A stretch of DNA of 64,000 nucleotides, taken from Luteimicrobium sp049844995. Lineage in GTDB: Bacteria; Actinomycetota; Actinomycetes; Actinomycetales; Cellulomonadaceae. Positions within the stretch are counted from its first letter, which is position 1; every line of letters begins with the position of its first letter. A model generated the notes under the pieces. That model did no database searches and was not told the origin of the DNA. It saw only the letters and a program-made list of their open reading frames with translations. Shown here one piece after another: positions 1 through 8,653 of the stretch. Both the position numbers and the translations under genes were made by a program. Location: NCBI RefSeq assembly GCF_049844995.1, contig NZ_JBNCMC010000004.1:124001-188000 (forward strand), read 5' to 3'.

Positions 1-1
1 C

Positions 2-550
2 TTCACGGGGATCGCGCTCTTCACGATGTTCTTCGGCGGCGGCCTGATCCCCAACTACATCCTCGTCGCGAACGTGCTCCACATGAGGAACACGATGTGG
101 GCGATCGTCCTGCCGGGCGCGATCTCCGTGTTCAACCTGCTCGTCATGAAGTCGTTCTTCGAGAACTTCCCGGCGGAGCTCGAGGAGGCCGCCGCGCTCG
201 ACGGGATGACGACGTACGGGGTGTTCCTCAAGATCGTCCTGCCGCTGTCCAAGGCCGTGCTCGCGACCATGACCCTGTTCTACGCGGTGAGCATGTGGAA
301 CTCGTGGTTCGGGGCGTTCCTGTACCTCGACAAGAAGGACCTGTTCCCGGTCACCGTCTACCTGCGCAACCTCATCGCGGCGACCACCGGCTCGCAGGAG
401 ATCACCGGTTCCCAGGACAACGCCGTCCAGATCGGCGCCAACGTCCAGTCGGTGACGATGCTCCTCACCGTCCTGCCGATCGTCTGTCTCTACCCGTTCG
501 TCCAGAAGTACTTCGTCTCGGGCGTGATGCTCGGCTCCGTCAAGGGCTGA
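2..550 (+). CDS. Carbohydrate ABC transporter permease, LplC/YtcP type (5' truncated by window edge)
   Basis: Inner-membrane permease of a binding-protein-dependent oligosaccharide importer. The frame is open from base 2, so the N-terminus lies outside the window; 182 residues remain. The EAA loop that docks on the ATPase is visible as EEAAALDGMTTYGVFLKIVLPL, followed by a hydrophobic helix and the WNSWF segment typical of LplC/YtcP-like permeases, and the protein ends in FVSGVMLGSVKG, also usual for that group. The lipoprotein binding protein follows 65 bases downstream, then GH39 and GH42 enzymes, so the substrate is probably a plant-wall oligosaccharide. No ATPase gene is in the visible part; such importers often share a distant MsiK-type ATPase (inference). 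Confidence 0.9.
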   Translation, partial: FTGIALFTMFFGGGLIPNYILVANVLHMRNTMWAIVLPGAISVFNLLVMKSFFENFPAELEEAAALDGMTTYGVFLKIVLPLSKAVLATMTLFYAVSMWNSWFGAFLYLDKKDLFPVTVYLRNLIAATTGSQEITGSQDNAVQIGANVQSVTMLLTVLPIVCLYPFVQKYFVSGVMLGSVKG

Positions 551-583
551 GCGCAGGTCCGCACCTTCCCGACTCCCACCGTC

Positions 584-597
584 GAACGACGACGTTC
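584..597. promoter_or_regulatory. Short inverted repeat ahead of the binding-protein gene
   Basis: GAACG-ACGA-CGTTC lies 18 bases upstream of the start codon, between the permease and the binding-protein gene. It could be a weak regulator site or a chance palindrome; the arms are only 5 bp. Confidence 0.2.
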
Positions 598-615
598 AAC
601 CCCTCAAGGAGAATG

Positions 616-2283
616 ATGCGAAACATCCGCAGGCGGACCGCCGCCGTGGCGACCCTCGCCACCCTCGCGCTCGCGCTGACCGCGTGCAGCTCGGGTGGCG
701 GTGACGACGACAAGGGCTCGGACGGCTCCTCGGGGACCGCGTCCATCGACGACGCCCACTCGAAGGGCGCCATGGCCGACTTCAAGGCCGGCAGCACGTT
801 CAAGGCGTCGGAGCCCGTCGAGTTCTCGATGCTCTACCGTGACCACCCGAACTACCCGGTCAAGAACGACTGGTCGATCTTCCAGCAGCTGAAGACGAAC
901 CAGAACGTCAGCTTCAAGCGCACCGACGTGCCCCTCGCCGACTGGGACAAGAAGAAGGCGCTGCTCATCGGCGCCGGCGACACCCCCGAGATCGTCTCGG
1001 TGACGTACCCCGGCCAGGAGACGCAGTTCGTGTCGGGCGGCCAGCTGCTGCCCGTGTCGGACTACGTCCAGTACATGCCGAACTTCGAGCAGAAGATCAA
1101 GGACTGGGGGCTCCAGGAGGAGCTCGACACCCATCGTCAGGCCGACGGCAAGTACTACATCCTGCCGGGCGTGCGCGAGGTGCCGGACGTGCAGTACTCC
1201 GTCGTCGTCAACGACGCGATGTGGCAGAAGGCCGGGATCACCACCGACCCGGCCACCTGGGACGAGTTCGCGCAGGACCTGAAGAAGGTCAAGGACGCGA
1301 ACAACCTCAAGTACGCGATGTCGGACCGGTGGACCGACACGACGACGCTCGGCGCGTTCCTCCAGACGGCGTCTGCCGGGTTCAACACGGCCGCAGGCTG
1401 GGGCTACTCCAACACCTGGTTCAACGAGGACACGAAGAAGTTCGAGCTGACCGGCATCAGCGACAACTACAAGCAGCTCGTCACCTACGCGGCGGGACTC
1501 GTGTCGTCGGGCGTGCTCGACCCCGAGATCACGCAGAGCGACGACCAGGCGACCCAGAAGTTCATCACCGGGCAGTCCGCGGCGATCTCCGGCAACACGC
1601 AGGAGATCACGTCGTACCGGACCAAGGTCAAGGACGCCAAGGGCGACATGACCATGCACATGATCACCATCCCCGACGGTCCTGCCGGCAACTACATCGC
1701 GGGCGGCCGCCTGTCCTCGGGCCTGATGGTCTCCGCCGACGCCGCGAAGGACCCGCACTTCAAGGCGCTGCTGCAGTACATCGACTGGCAGTACTACTCC
1801 GACCAGGGCATGGAGTTCGCCCAGTGGGGCGTCGAGGGCACGACCTTCGCGAAGGCGTCCGACGGCACGCGGACCCTCGCCAAGGACGTCGACTGGAACG
1901 GCCTCAACGCGGGCGCGTCCAAGCAGCTCAACGCCGACTTCGGCTACAGCAACGGCGTCTTCCTGCTCGCGAACGGGTCGTCGAAGGACCTGCTCCAGTC
2001 GATGATGTCGCCCGAGACGAAGAAGTGGACCAACGCCGTCCTCTCCGAGAAGAAGGTGCTCCCGGTCCAGCCGGCCGCGCAGCTCAACGACGACGAGCTC
2101 GAGCAGACGTCGCTGGTCGACTCGCAGATCAAGGACGCCGTCTACGCGGCGACCGCGAAGTTCATCACGGGTCAGACGCCGCTGAGCGACTGGGACAAGT
2201 ACGTCGCCCAGATCAAGGGCCTCGGCGCGGACCAGCTCATCGACACGTACAACACCGCGTACCAGCGCACGCAGGACAAGTGA
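616..2283 (+). CDS. Extracellular solute-binding lipoprotein (LplA-like, family 1)
   Basis: Sugar-binding lipoprotein of an ABC importer, about 555 residues, as expected for the large LplA-like binding proteins that pair with LplB/LplC permeases. It opens with a basic stretch, a hydrophobic helix and the lipobox LTAC with the lipidated Cys at residue 24, then a Gly/Ser/Asp linker. Two ATGs occur in tandem (613 and 616). AAGGAG at 606-611 is too close to the first, so 616 is preferred. It is followed by a 12-bp hairpin and then GH39, an order in which binding protein mRNA is commonly more abundant than that of downstream genes. The ligand cannot be read from sequence; the neighbouring glycosidases favour a xylo- or galacto-oligosaccharide. 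Confidence 0.92.
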   Translation: MRNIRRRTAAVATLATLALALTACSSGGGDDDKGSDGSSGTASIDDAHSKGAMADFKAGSTFKASEPVEFSMLYRDHPNYPVKNDWSIFQQLKTNQNVSFKRTDVPLADWDKKKALLIGAGDTPEIVSVTYPGQETQFVSGGQLLPVSDYVQYMPNFEQKIKDWGLQEELDTHRQADGKYYILPGVREVPDVQYSVVVNDAMWQKAGITTDPATWDEFAQDLKKVKDANNLKYAMSDRWTDTTTLGAFLQTASAGFNTAAGWGYSNTWFNEDTKKFELTGISDNYKQLVTYAAGLVSSGVLDPEITQSDDQATQKFITGQSAAISGNTQEITSYRTKVKDAKGDMTMHMITIPDGPAGNYIAGGRLSSGLMVSADAAKDPHFKALLQYIDWQYYSDQGMEFAQWGVEGTTFAKASDGTRTLAKDVDWNGLNAGASKQLNADFGYSNGVFLLANGSSKDLLQSMMSPETKKWTNAVLSEKKVLPVQPAAQLNDDELEQTSLVDSQIKDAVYAATAKFITGQTPLSDWDKYVAQIKGLGADQLIDTYNTAYQRTQDK

Positions 2284-2301
2284 CGTCCTGACCGCCCGCG
2301 G

Positions 2302-2330
2302 CGCCGCCCGGCCCACCCGGCCGGGCGGCG
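2302..2330 (+). terminator. Intercistronic hairpin after the binding-protein gene
   Basis: Perfect 12-bp stem (CGCCGCCCGGCC / GGCCGGGCGGCG) with loop CACCC, 18 bases after the stop codon and 28 bases before GH39. There is no T-tract. It may act as an mRNA-stabilising stem or a partial terminator. The same 12+5 design follows the other two binding-protein genes in the window. Confidence 0.7.
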
Positions 2331-2358
2331 TCGTCCGCACCTTCCCCTGGAGCAAGCA

Positions 2359-3927
2359 GTGAGCACCACCGTCGTCCCGTCCGAACCGACCGGCACGCTG
2401 TCCGACGCCTGGCGCACCTGCGTCGGCACCGGCCGGTTCAACCTCGCGCTGCGCCGGGACTACCAGGACTCGCTCGCGCTGGTGCAGCGGGAGATCGGCT
2501 TCCGGTACGTGCGGGGCCACGGCCTCCTGTCCGACGACGTCGGCGTGCACCGCCCGTACGAGGCGAGCGGGACCGCGGGGCACACAGGGACGCTGTACGC
2601 GTTCACCTACGTCGACCAGGTCGTCGACGCGTACCTCGCGCTCGGCATCAAGCCGTTCCTCGAGCTCGGGTTCATGCCGTCGGGCCTCGCCTCGGGCGAC
2701 GCCACGGTGTTCTGGTGGAAGGGCAACATCACGCCGCCGCGGGACCACGCCGAGTGGAGAGCGCTCGTGCAGGCGGTGCTGCGCCACCTGATCGACCGGT
2801 ACGGGATCGAGGAGGTCCGCACCTGGCCGGTGGAGGTGTGGAACGAGCCGAACCTCGTGAACTTCTGGCTCGGCGGGGACAGCACGACCGCCGACCGCCA
2901 GGCCGCGTACTTCCGGCTCTACGAGGCGACGGCCGGCGCGGTCAAGGACGTCGACGCGGACCTCCAGGTGGGCGGTCCGGCGATCTCGCCCGGAGCCGAC
3001 GACTGGTGGGCGCCGTTCGCGGGCTTCGTCGCCGACCGGCACCTCCCGTGCGACTTCGTGTCCTTCCACGCGTACACGACCGGCCCCGCGGAGCACGTTC
3101 CCTTCGGGACCTACCAGACGCTGCGCCGCCCGGACGCGCTGCTCGAGCAGTTCGGCCGGCCCGCCGAGCTGCTGGCGGGGACGGCGCTCGCGGGCAAACC
3201 CGCGCACGTCACCGAGTTCAACAGCTCCTACCGGCCCGACAACCCCGTCCACGACACCGCGTTCAACGCCGCCTACCTGGCGCCCGTGCTCGCGGGCGGG
3301 GGAGACCTGGTCGACTCGTTCTCCTACTGGACGTTCTGCGACGTCTTCGAGGAGGAGAACGTCCCGACCTCGATCTTCCACGGCGGCTTCGGGATGCTCA
3401 CGCACCGCCAGGTCAAGAAGCCGACGTACCACCTCTACGCGTTCCTGGCGCGGATGGGGACCGACGTCCTCGCGCGCGGCGAGGACCACCTCGTGACCCG
3501 GGACGCGGCGTCGGGCCGGGTGACCGTGCTCGCCTGGCAGCCGGTCGGCGGGTCGGACGACCCGACCGAGCCGGACTCGCACGCCGTCCGGCTGTCCGTC
3601 CCGGTCGGCCCGGCCCGCCCCGGAGGCACGGCCCCGGCGACGACGTACGCGCACCGCAGCGACGTCGACGACGAGTCCGGCAACGCGTTCACGGCGTGGC
3701 AGCGCCTGGGCCGGCCCGCCTCGCCGACGCTCCGGCAGCTCGACACGCTGCACGAGGCCGCCGAGCCCGTGCGCTCGCACGCGTCGCTGCCGGTCACGGA
3801 CGGGCGCGTCGACCTGGCTCTCACGCTGCGCCGCCACGGGGTGACGCTCGTCGAGCTCGACCCCGTCGTCGACGAGACCCCCGCCTGGCTCGACGACGCG
3901 CGGATCCTCGGGCGGGCGGGGCGATGA
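2359..3927 (+). CDS. Glycoside hydrolase family 39 (beta-xylosidase-like)
   Basis: Probable cytoplasmic exo-glycosidase; 522 residues with no signal peptide. The clan GH-A pattern is present: acid/base Glu163 in VEVWNEPN and nucleophile Glu286 in HVTEFNSSY, both typical of GH39, with the FSYWTF motif after the nucleophile and a C-terminal beta-sandwich. GTG start at 2359; the sequence before it (CCTGGAGCAAGCA) gives a moderate ribosome site. The stop overlaps the ATG of the next gene, so they are translationally coupled. GH39 includes beta-xylosidases and alpha-L-iduronidases. In this uptake operon a beta-xylosidase-type activity on imported oligosaccharides is most likely, though specificity is inference. 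Confidence 0.88.
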   Translation: MSTTVVPSEPTGTLSDAWRTCVGTGRFNLALRRDYQDSLALVQREIGFRYVRGHGLLSDDVGVHRPYEASGTAGHTGTLYAFTYVDQVVDAYLALGIKPFLELGFMPSGLASGDATVFWWKGNITPPRDHAEWRALVQAVLRHLIDRYGIEEVRTWPVEVWNEPNLVNFWLGGDSTTADRQAAYFRLYEATAGAVKDVDADLQVGGPAISPGADDWWAPFAGFVADRHLPCDFVSFHAYTTGPAEHVPFGTYQTLRRPDALLEQFGRPAELLAGTALAGKPAHVTEFNSSYRPDNPVHDTAFNAAYLAPVLAGGGDLVDSFSYWTFCDVFEEENVPTSIFHGGFGMLTHRQVKKPTYHLYAFLARMGTDVLARGEDHLVTRDAASGRVTVLAWQPVGGSDDPTEPDSHAVRLSVPVGPARPGGTAPATTYAHRSDVDDESGNAFTAWQRLGRPASPTLRQLDTLHEAAEPVRSHASLPVTDGRVDLALTLRRHGVTLVELDPVVDETPAWLDDARILGRAGR

Positions 3928-4649
3928 GCGACGTGACCCACCCCGACCCGCCCGGCCCCCACGTCCCCGGCGACCTGGGCCACGGCGCGCTCGGGCGTCT
4001 GACCGCCGTCGTCTACTGGTTCGCGGTCGTGACCGTGCTGCTCGCGGTCGCCGCGTCGCCGACGATCGTCCTGCTGCTCCTCCTCGACCGCTCGGCCGGC
4101 AACGTGCTCCTCGTCGCCGTCGCCGCGATCCCGGTGGGGCCGGCGCTGTCCGCCGCGCTGTACACGATGCGCGACCGCGAGCGCACCGGCGAGGCCGACG
4201 GCGAGCTCGCACCCGCGCGGTCGTTCGTCCGCGGCTACCGGCTCGGCGTCGCGGACGTGCTCCGCGTCTGGGTGCCGGCGCTCGTCGTGCTCGGGGTCAT
4301 CGGGACGGTGCTGGTCAACGCGGGCGCCGCGGGCGTGAGCGGGCCGTACGCCGTGGTGCTCGGCGTCCTCGCCGTCGCGATCCTCACGTGGGCGCTGCAC
4401 GCCGTCGCGATCGCGACGTTCTTCAACTTCCGCACGCGCGACGTCGCCCGCCTCGCGACGTTCTACCTCGGCCGGTTCCCGGTCGTGTCCCTCGGCGTCG
4501 TGTCGCTCGTCGTCGTCGCCGGCGCCGCCGTCTGGGTCGGGACCGAGGTCCTGCTCGCCCTCGTCGGCGGCGTGTGGGCGTGGTTCTGGTACCGCGGCGA
4601 CCAGCGCCTGCTCGACGACGTCCGCGACCGGTTCACGACGGCAGACTGA
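3924..4649 (+). CDS. DUF624 (YesL-like) integral membrane protein
   Basis: 241-residue protein with five or six hydrophobic segments and the pattern of the DUF624/YesL family, including ALYTMRDRE after the second helix and NFRTRDVARLATFYLGRFP in the middle. The family accompanies LplABC-type sugar importers and plant-wall glycosidases in Firmicutes and Actinobacteria; its biochemical role is not established. The start codon overlaps the GH39 stop (ATGA), and GH42 follows 11 bases later, so it sits in the middle of the operon. An accessory function for the importer is a reasonable inference. Confidence 0.8.
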   Translation: MSDVTHPDPPGPHVPGDLGHGALGRLTAVVYWFAVVTVLLAVAASPTIVLLLLLDRSAGNVLLVAVAAIPVGPALSAALYTMRDRERTGEADGELAPARSFVRGYRLGVADVLRVWVPALVVLGVIGTVLVNAGAAGVSGPYAVVLGVLAVAILTWALHAVAIATFFNFRTRDVARLATFYLGRFPVVSLGVVSLVVVAGAAVWVGTEVLLALVGGVWAWFWYRGDQRLLDDVRDRFTTAD

Positions 4650-4660
4650 CAGGAGAACTC

Positions 4661-6700
4661 ATGTCCACCCGGAAGATCCCGTTCGGCGGCGACTACAACC
4701 CCGAGCAGTGGCCGCGTCCCGTGCGGGACGAGGACTGGTCGGCGTTCGGCAAGGCGTCGATCGACACGGTGACGCTCGGCGTCTTCGCGTGGTCGTACCT
4801 GCAGCCCGACGAGGACACGTACGACTTCGGCCGGCTCGACGAGATCGTCGCCGAGGCCGTCGCGCACGACGCGACGATCGTCCTCGCGACCGCCACGGGC
4901 GCGATGCCGCCGTGGCTCGCGCACCGCTACCCCGAGGTCAACCGCACCGACTTCGAGGGCCGGCACCACGTGTACGGGCAGCGGCACAACTTCTGCCCGA
5001 GCTCGCCGGTCTTCCGCCGGTTGTCGGTCGAGCTGGCCCGGCGGACCGCCGAGCGGTACGCGGGCACGCCGGGGCTGGTCGCCTGGCACGTCGGCAACGA
5101 GTACGGGGGCGCGTGCTACTGCGAGCACTGCGCCGCCGCGTTCCGGGTCTGGCTGCGCGAGCGGTACGGCACGATCGAGCGCCTCAACGATGCGTGGAAC
5201 GCGACGTTCTGGTCGCACCTGTTCTCCGACTGGGAGCAGGTCGTGCCGCCGAACGCGCTGAGCGAGCACTGGCGCGGGCCGAACCACACCGCGTTCCAGG
5301 GCATCACGCTCGACTACCGCCGCTTCATGTCCGACCAGCTCCTCGCCTGCTTCCGCGCGGAGAAGGACGCGATCCGGGCCGTCGACGCCGACACCCCCGT
5401 GACCACGAACTTCATGGGCCTCTACCAGCCGATCGACTACCACCGCTGGGCGCCGCACCTCGACCTCGCGTCGTGGGACAACTACCCGCCCGGGACGCGC
5501 GAGCACGCGCGGATGGCGCTCGCGCACGACCTGATGCGCGGCCTCAAGGACGGCGCGCCGTTCTGGCTCATGGAGCAGACGCCGACCATCACGGCCTCGC
5601 GCGACGTCAACCCCGTCAAGCGGCCCGGCGTCATGCGGCTGTGGACGTGGCAGGCGGTCGCGCACGGCGCCGACGCCGCCCTGTTCTTCCAGATGCGGCA
5701 GTCGCGCGGCGCGTGCGAGAAGTACCACGGCGCCGTCCTCGACCACGCGGGGCGGACCGACACCCGCGCCTTCCGCGAGGTGGCGGGGCTGGGCGCCGAG
5801 CTCGCGGCGCTGGGCGACGCCGTCGTGGGGGCGCGCACACCGGCGCGCGTGGCGCTCGTCTTCGACTGGGACTCGTGGTGGGCCGTCGAGATGACCGACG
5901 GCTTCAACCGGCACGTGTCCTACGTGCCGACGGTGCTGCAGTACTACCGGGCGCTGTGGCAGGCCGGCGCGGGCGTCGACGTGGTCCCGGTGACCGCGGA
6001 CCTGTCCGGGTACGACGTCGTCGTCGCGCCGTTGCTGCACCTGCTCAAGGGTGACGTGGCCGCGCGGCTGGAGGAGGTCGCGCGCCGCGGGGGGACCGTC
6101 GTCTCGACGTTCTACGCGGGGCGCGTCGACGAGGACGACAACGCCTACCTCATGGACGCCCCCGGCCCGCTGGGCGCTCTGTTCGGGGTGCGCGTCGACG
6201 AGACCGACTCCGCCGAGCCGGGCGCGACGAACCCCGTCACCCTGCGCGTCCCCGGTTCCGCCGACGACGGCGCAGCCGAGGTCGTGTCCGGCGCCGGCCT
6301 GGTCTTCGAGGTCGTCCTGCCGCAGGGGGCGGAGGTCGTCGGGACGTACGGCAGCGACTTCTACGCCGGCACGCCCGCGGTCACCCGCAACGCGTTCGGC
6401 GACGGCGAGGGCTGGTACGTCGCGACTGCGCTCGACGACGCCGGCGTCGCGTGGGTCGTGGGGCAGGTGCTCGAGCGGCACGGGCTCGTCGGCCCGTACG
6501 CCGGGGTGCTCGACCTGGAGCTCGCCGTGCGTGAGCGCGACGGCGTCCGGACCGCGTTCCTGCTGCACCACGGGCTCGAGCCCGTGGAGGTCGCGGCGCA
6601 CGCGTCCGGGGTGGACCTGCTCACGGGGCGCGAGCTCCGCCGCGGCGAGACGCTGCGGCTCGACCCGACGGACGTCGTCGTCCTCCGCGAGCACCCCTGA
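4661..6700 (+). CDS. Glycoside hydrolase family 42 beta-galactosidase
   Basis: 679-residue intracellular beta-galactosidase, last gene of the operon. The GH42 barrel starts with GGDYNPEQWP. Acid/base Glu147 is in HVGNEYG and nucleophile Glu305 in WLMEQTP. Cys112, Cys152, Cys154 and Cys157 match the zinc-binding cluster of GH42 enzymes. A glutaminase-like trimerisation domain and a small beta domain follow. ATG at 4661 is preceded by AGGAGA. Paired with GH39 in one transport operon, it may trim beta-galactosyl (or alpha-L-arabinopyranosyl) residues from imported side-chain oligosaccharides. A hairpin follows directly after the stop. Confidence 0.92.
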   Translation: MSTRKIPFGGDYNPEQWPRPVRDEDWSAFGKASIDTVTLGVFAWSYLQPDEDTYDFGRLDEIVAEAVAHDATIVLATATGAMPPWLAHRYPEVNRTDFEGRHHVYGQRHNFCPSSPVFRRLSVELARRTAERYAGTPGLVAWHVGNEYGGACYCEHCAAAFRVWLRERYGTIERLNDAWNATFWSHLFSDWEQVVPPNALSEHWRGPNHTAFQGITLDYRRFMSDQLLACFRAEKDAIRAVDADTPVTTNFMGLYQPIDYHRWAPHLDLASWDNYPPGTREHARMALAHDLMRGLKDGAPFWLMEQTPTITASRDVNPVKRPGVMRLWTWQAVAHGADAALFFQMRQSRGACEKYHGAVLDHAGRTDTRAFREVAGLGAELAALGDAVVGARTPARVALVFDWDSWWAVEMTDGFNRHVSYVPTVLQYYRALWQAGAGVDVVPVTADLSGYDVVVAPLLHLLKGDVAARLEEVARRGGTVVSTFYAGRVDEDDNAYLMDAPGPLGALFGVRVDETDSAEPGATNPVTLRVPGSADDGAAEVVSGAGLVFEVVLPQGAEVVGTYGSDFYAGTPAVTRNAFGDGEGWYVATALDDAGVAWVVGQVLERHGLVGPYAGVLDLELAVRERDGVRTAFLLHHGLEPVEVAAHASGVDLLTGRELRRGETLRLDPTDVVVLREHP

Positions 6701-6712
6701 CCCCGCGAGAGG

Positions 6713-6736
6713 CCTATGGGGAGAACTCCCCATAGG
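6713..6736. terminator. Hairpin terminator after GH42
   Basis: Perfect 11-bp inverted repeat CCTATGGGGAG / CTCCCCATAGG around AA, 12 bases after the GH42 stop, no T-tract. It separates the sugar operon from the toxin gene. A possible -10 (TATGCT, 6756-6761) for the toxin lies just beyond, with no convincing -35. Confidence 0.7.
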
Positions 6737-6805
6737 TGTGGCCGTGACCTGTGGTTATGCTCGGCGGGCGTGCTGTGGTCGTGTCGATGAAGCAGGGGGT
6801 TGCTG

Positions 6806-8653
6806 ATGTCGCGTCCGAGTGACTGGTCGCCGGTGGGGTTGGATATCGATCCGACGCCGGGTGACCCGGTGCTGGTGCTGTCCGGGGGTCGGGAGTATCT
6901 GGACGTCGCTGACAGCATCGATGGTGCTGCTGCTGCGATGGCCCGGTTGGATGTCGCGGGTGCGGTGTCGCAGGCCGTGGACGCGTTGATGGACCGCAAG
7001 GAAGACACGATCAGCGAGGTCCGTAAGGCGCACGCCCGGTACCAGGCGGCGGGTGAGGCCCTGGTGTCGTATGCCTCGACGTTGGAGCAGGTCCAGTCCG
7101 ACACGTTGGCCGCGTTGCAGAGGGCGCGGGGTGCGCATGCGGACGCCGCTGACGCGGCCCGCACCGAGCACTACTACCAGGACCTGGCGGAGTCGGAGAC
7201 CGATGCCGCGACCAAGACCCAGTACAAGCACAAGGCGACCACGGCGGCGGATGGTGCGTCGGCTGCCCGCGCGACGATCGCGGCGGCGCAGGACGACATC
7301 AACGCCGCCGTGTCCACGCGGGACCGGGCCGCCGACAGTGCCGCGGATCAGATCACCGAGATCACCTCGCACGATGATCTGAACGACTCGTGGTGGGACA
7401 ACTGGGGTTCGAAGCTGGTCGCGGCGATCGCGGACATCGCGGACCTGGTGTCGACGATCGCGGGGATCTTGGCGGTGGTGGTGGCGTTCATCCCGGTGGT
7501 GGGGACCGCCCTGGCTGGTGTCCTGATCGTGGTGGCGGCCGTCGCGGCGATCGTCAGCGCGTTGGCGAACATCGCGTTGGCTGCGACGGGTGAGCGGTCG
7601 TGGGGTGAGGCGGGGATCGCGATCGCGGGCGCCGCCTTGTCGGTGATCGGTCTGGGTGCTGCGGCGAAGGCTGCGACGGGGATCTCGAAGGCCGCGTTCA
7701 AGGCCGGCGCCCGGGAGACCATGGTGGGCCTGAAGGGCGGGCTGAAGGGCGGGCTGAAGGGGTTCGGGAAGGAGCCGTTCTGCAAGGTCGGGTTCGGGAC
7801 CTGCTTCACCGCGGGAACCCTCGTCAGCACGCCCGACGGGGACCGGGCGATCGAGACGTTGCGGGCCGGGGACAAGGTCTACACGTTCGACCAGGCCAGC
7901 GGCGTGCGGCTGCTGGAGACGGTCGAGGAGACGTTCGTCCGGGCCACCACCCGCCTGATCCACCTGAGCATCGGGGGGTCGAGGGTCACCACGACCGCCG
8001 AGCACCCGTTCATGGTCGCCGGGATGGGCTGGATCCAAGCCGCCGACCTGCGCCCCGGCGACCTGCTCACCACCCCGGACGGGACCGTGGTCCTCGACGC
8101 GATCAACCCCGAGACCGTCGGCGAGGCCGACGCGGTCACCGTCTACAACATCCACGTCCATACCCACCACACGTACTACGTCCTCGCCGGCGACCACCCC
8201 GTTCTCGTCCACAACAGCAACGCTCACGGCAACGCGGCAGAGATCGGGAGATTCAAGTCAGCGGTCCACGGCAAGGCGGACGAGGTCATGGCGACGCAGT
8301 CGAACCGCGTGCGGGGGCCCATGCTGACGGGCGCCATGGACACGAAGACCGGAGAGATCTACTACGGCCAGAATGCCGTCGACATTCCGGAGAGGCTTCA
8401 CCCCAAGCTGAAGAACGCGATCGACAACTTCCAGGGGGAACCTGCCCCTTTCAAGGGCACGCCGGGCGCGCATTCGGAGTTCTATGCCGTCAATCAGGGA
8501 CTCTGGGCGCGCGAAGGGTCCGAGATCGAGGACTTCAGCTTCTACACCGTGCGCATCAAGGGTGCGGAGAAGGGCAATCCGGCGGTCATGTGCCCGAACT
8601 GCGATAACATCCTCGGACCTGCGGGGGCAACGGACCTGGTGAGGCAATCATGA
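6806..8653 (+). CDS. Polymorphic toxin: T7SS-type N-terminus, HINT domain, YwqJ-like deaminase tip
   Basis: Secreted multidomain toxin, 615 residues. Residues 1-30 (DWSPVGLDIDPTPGDP) match the actinobacterial putative T7SS-secreted signature. Residues 30-190 are helical and Ala-rich, and 210-290 is strongly hydrophobic. A HINT (intein-like) domain runs from Cys333 (CFTAGTLVSTPDG) to the HNS at 469-471, with the TAEHPF block in between; HINT domains in such toxins release the tip by self-cleavage. The C-terminal 145 residues carry a nucleotide/nucleic-acid deaminase pattern: His556-Ser-Glu558 and Cys596-Pro-Asn-Cys599, as in YwqJ. ATG at 6806 follows AGCAGGGGG. The first kilobase uses more GGT, GCT and TTG codons than neighbours, suggesting transfer. 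The next gene overlaps by 4 bases and looks like the cognate immunity protein. Confidence 0.85.
   Translation: MSRPSDWSPVGLDIDPTPGDPVLVLSGGREYLDVADSIDGAAAAMARLDVAGAVSQAVDALMDRKEDTISEVRKAHARYQAAGEALVSYASTLEQVQSDTLAALQRARGAHADAADAARTEHYYQDLAESETDAATKTQYKHKATTAADGASAARATIAAAQDDINAAVSTRDRAADSAADQITEITSHDDLNDSWWDNWGSKLVAAIADIADLVSTIAGILAVVVAFIPVVGTALAGVLIVVAAVAAIVSALANIALAATGERSWGEAGIAIAGAALSVIGLGAAAKAATGISKAAFKAGARETMVGLKGGLKGGLKGFGKEPFCKVGFGTCFTAGTLVSTPDGDRAIETLRAGDKVYTFDQASGVRLLETVEETFVRATTRLIHLSIGGSRVTTTAEHPFMVAGMGWIQAADLRPGDLLTTPDGTVVLDAINPETVGEADAVTVYNIHVHTHHTYYVLAGDHPVLVHNSNAHGNAAEIGRFKSAVHGKADEVMATQSNRVRGPMLTGAMDTKTGEIYYGQNAVDIPERLHPKLKNAIDNFQGEPAPFKGTPGAHSEFYAVNQGLWAREGSEIEDFSFYTVRIKGAEKGNPAVMCPNCDNILGPAGATDLVRQS

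Noticed and set aside
604..4212. 1202-residue open frame on the minus strand opposite the binding-protein and GH39 genes
   Set aside because: Arg/Val-rich translation with no motif; a high-G+C shadow of the plus-strand genes, which have clear catalytic residues and ribosome sites.
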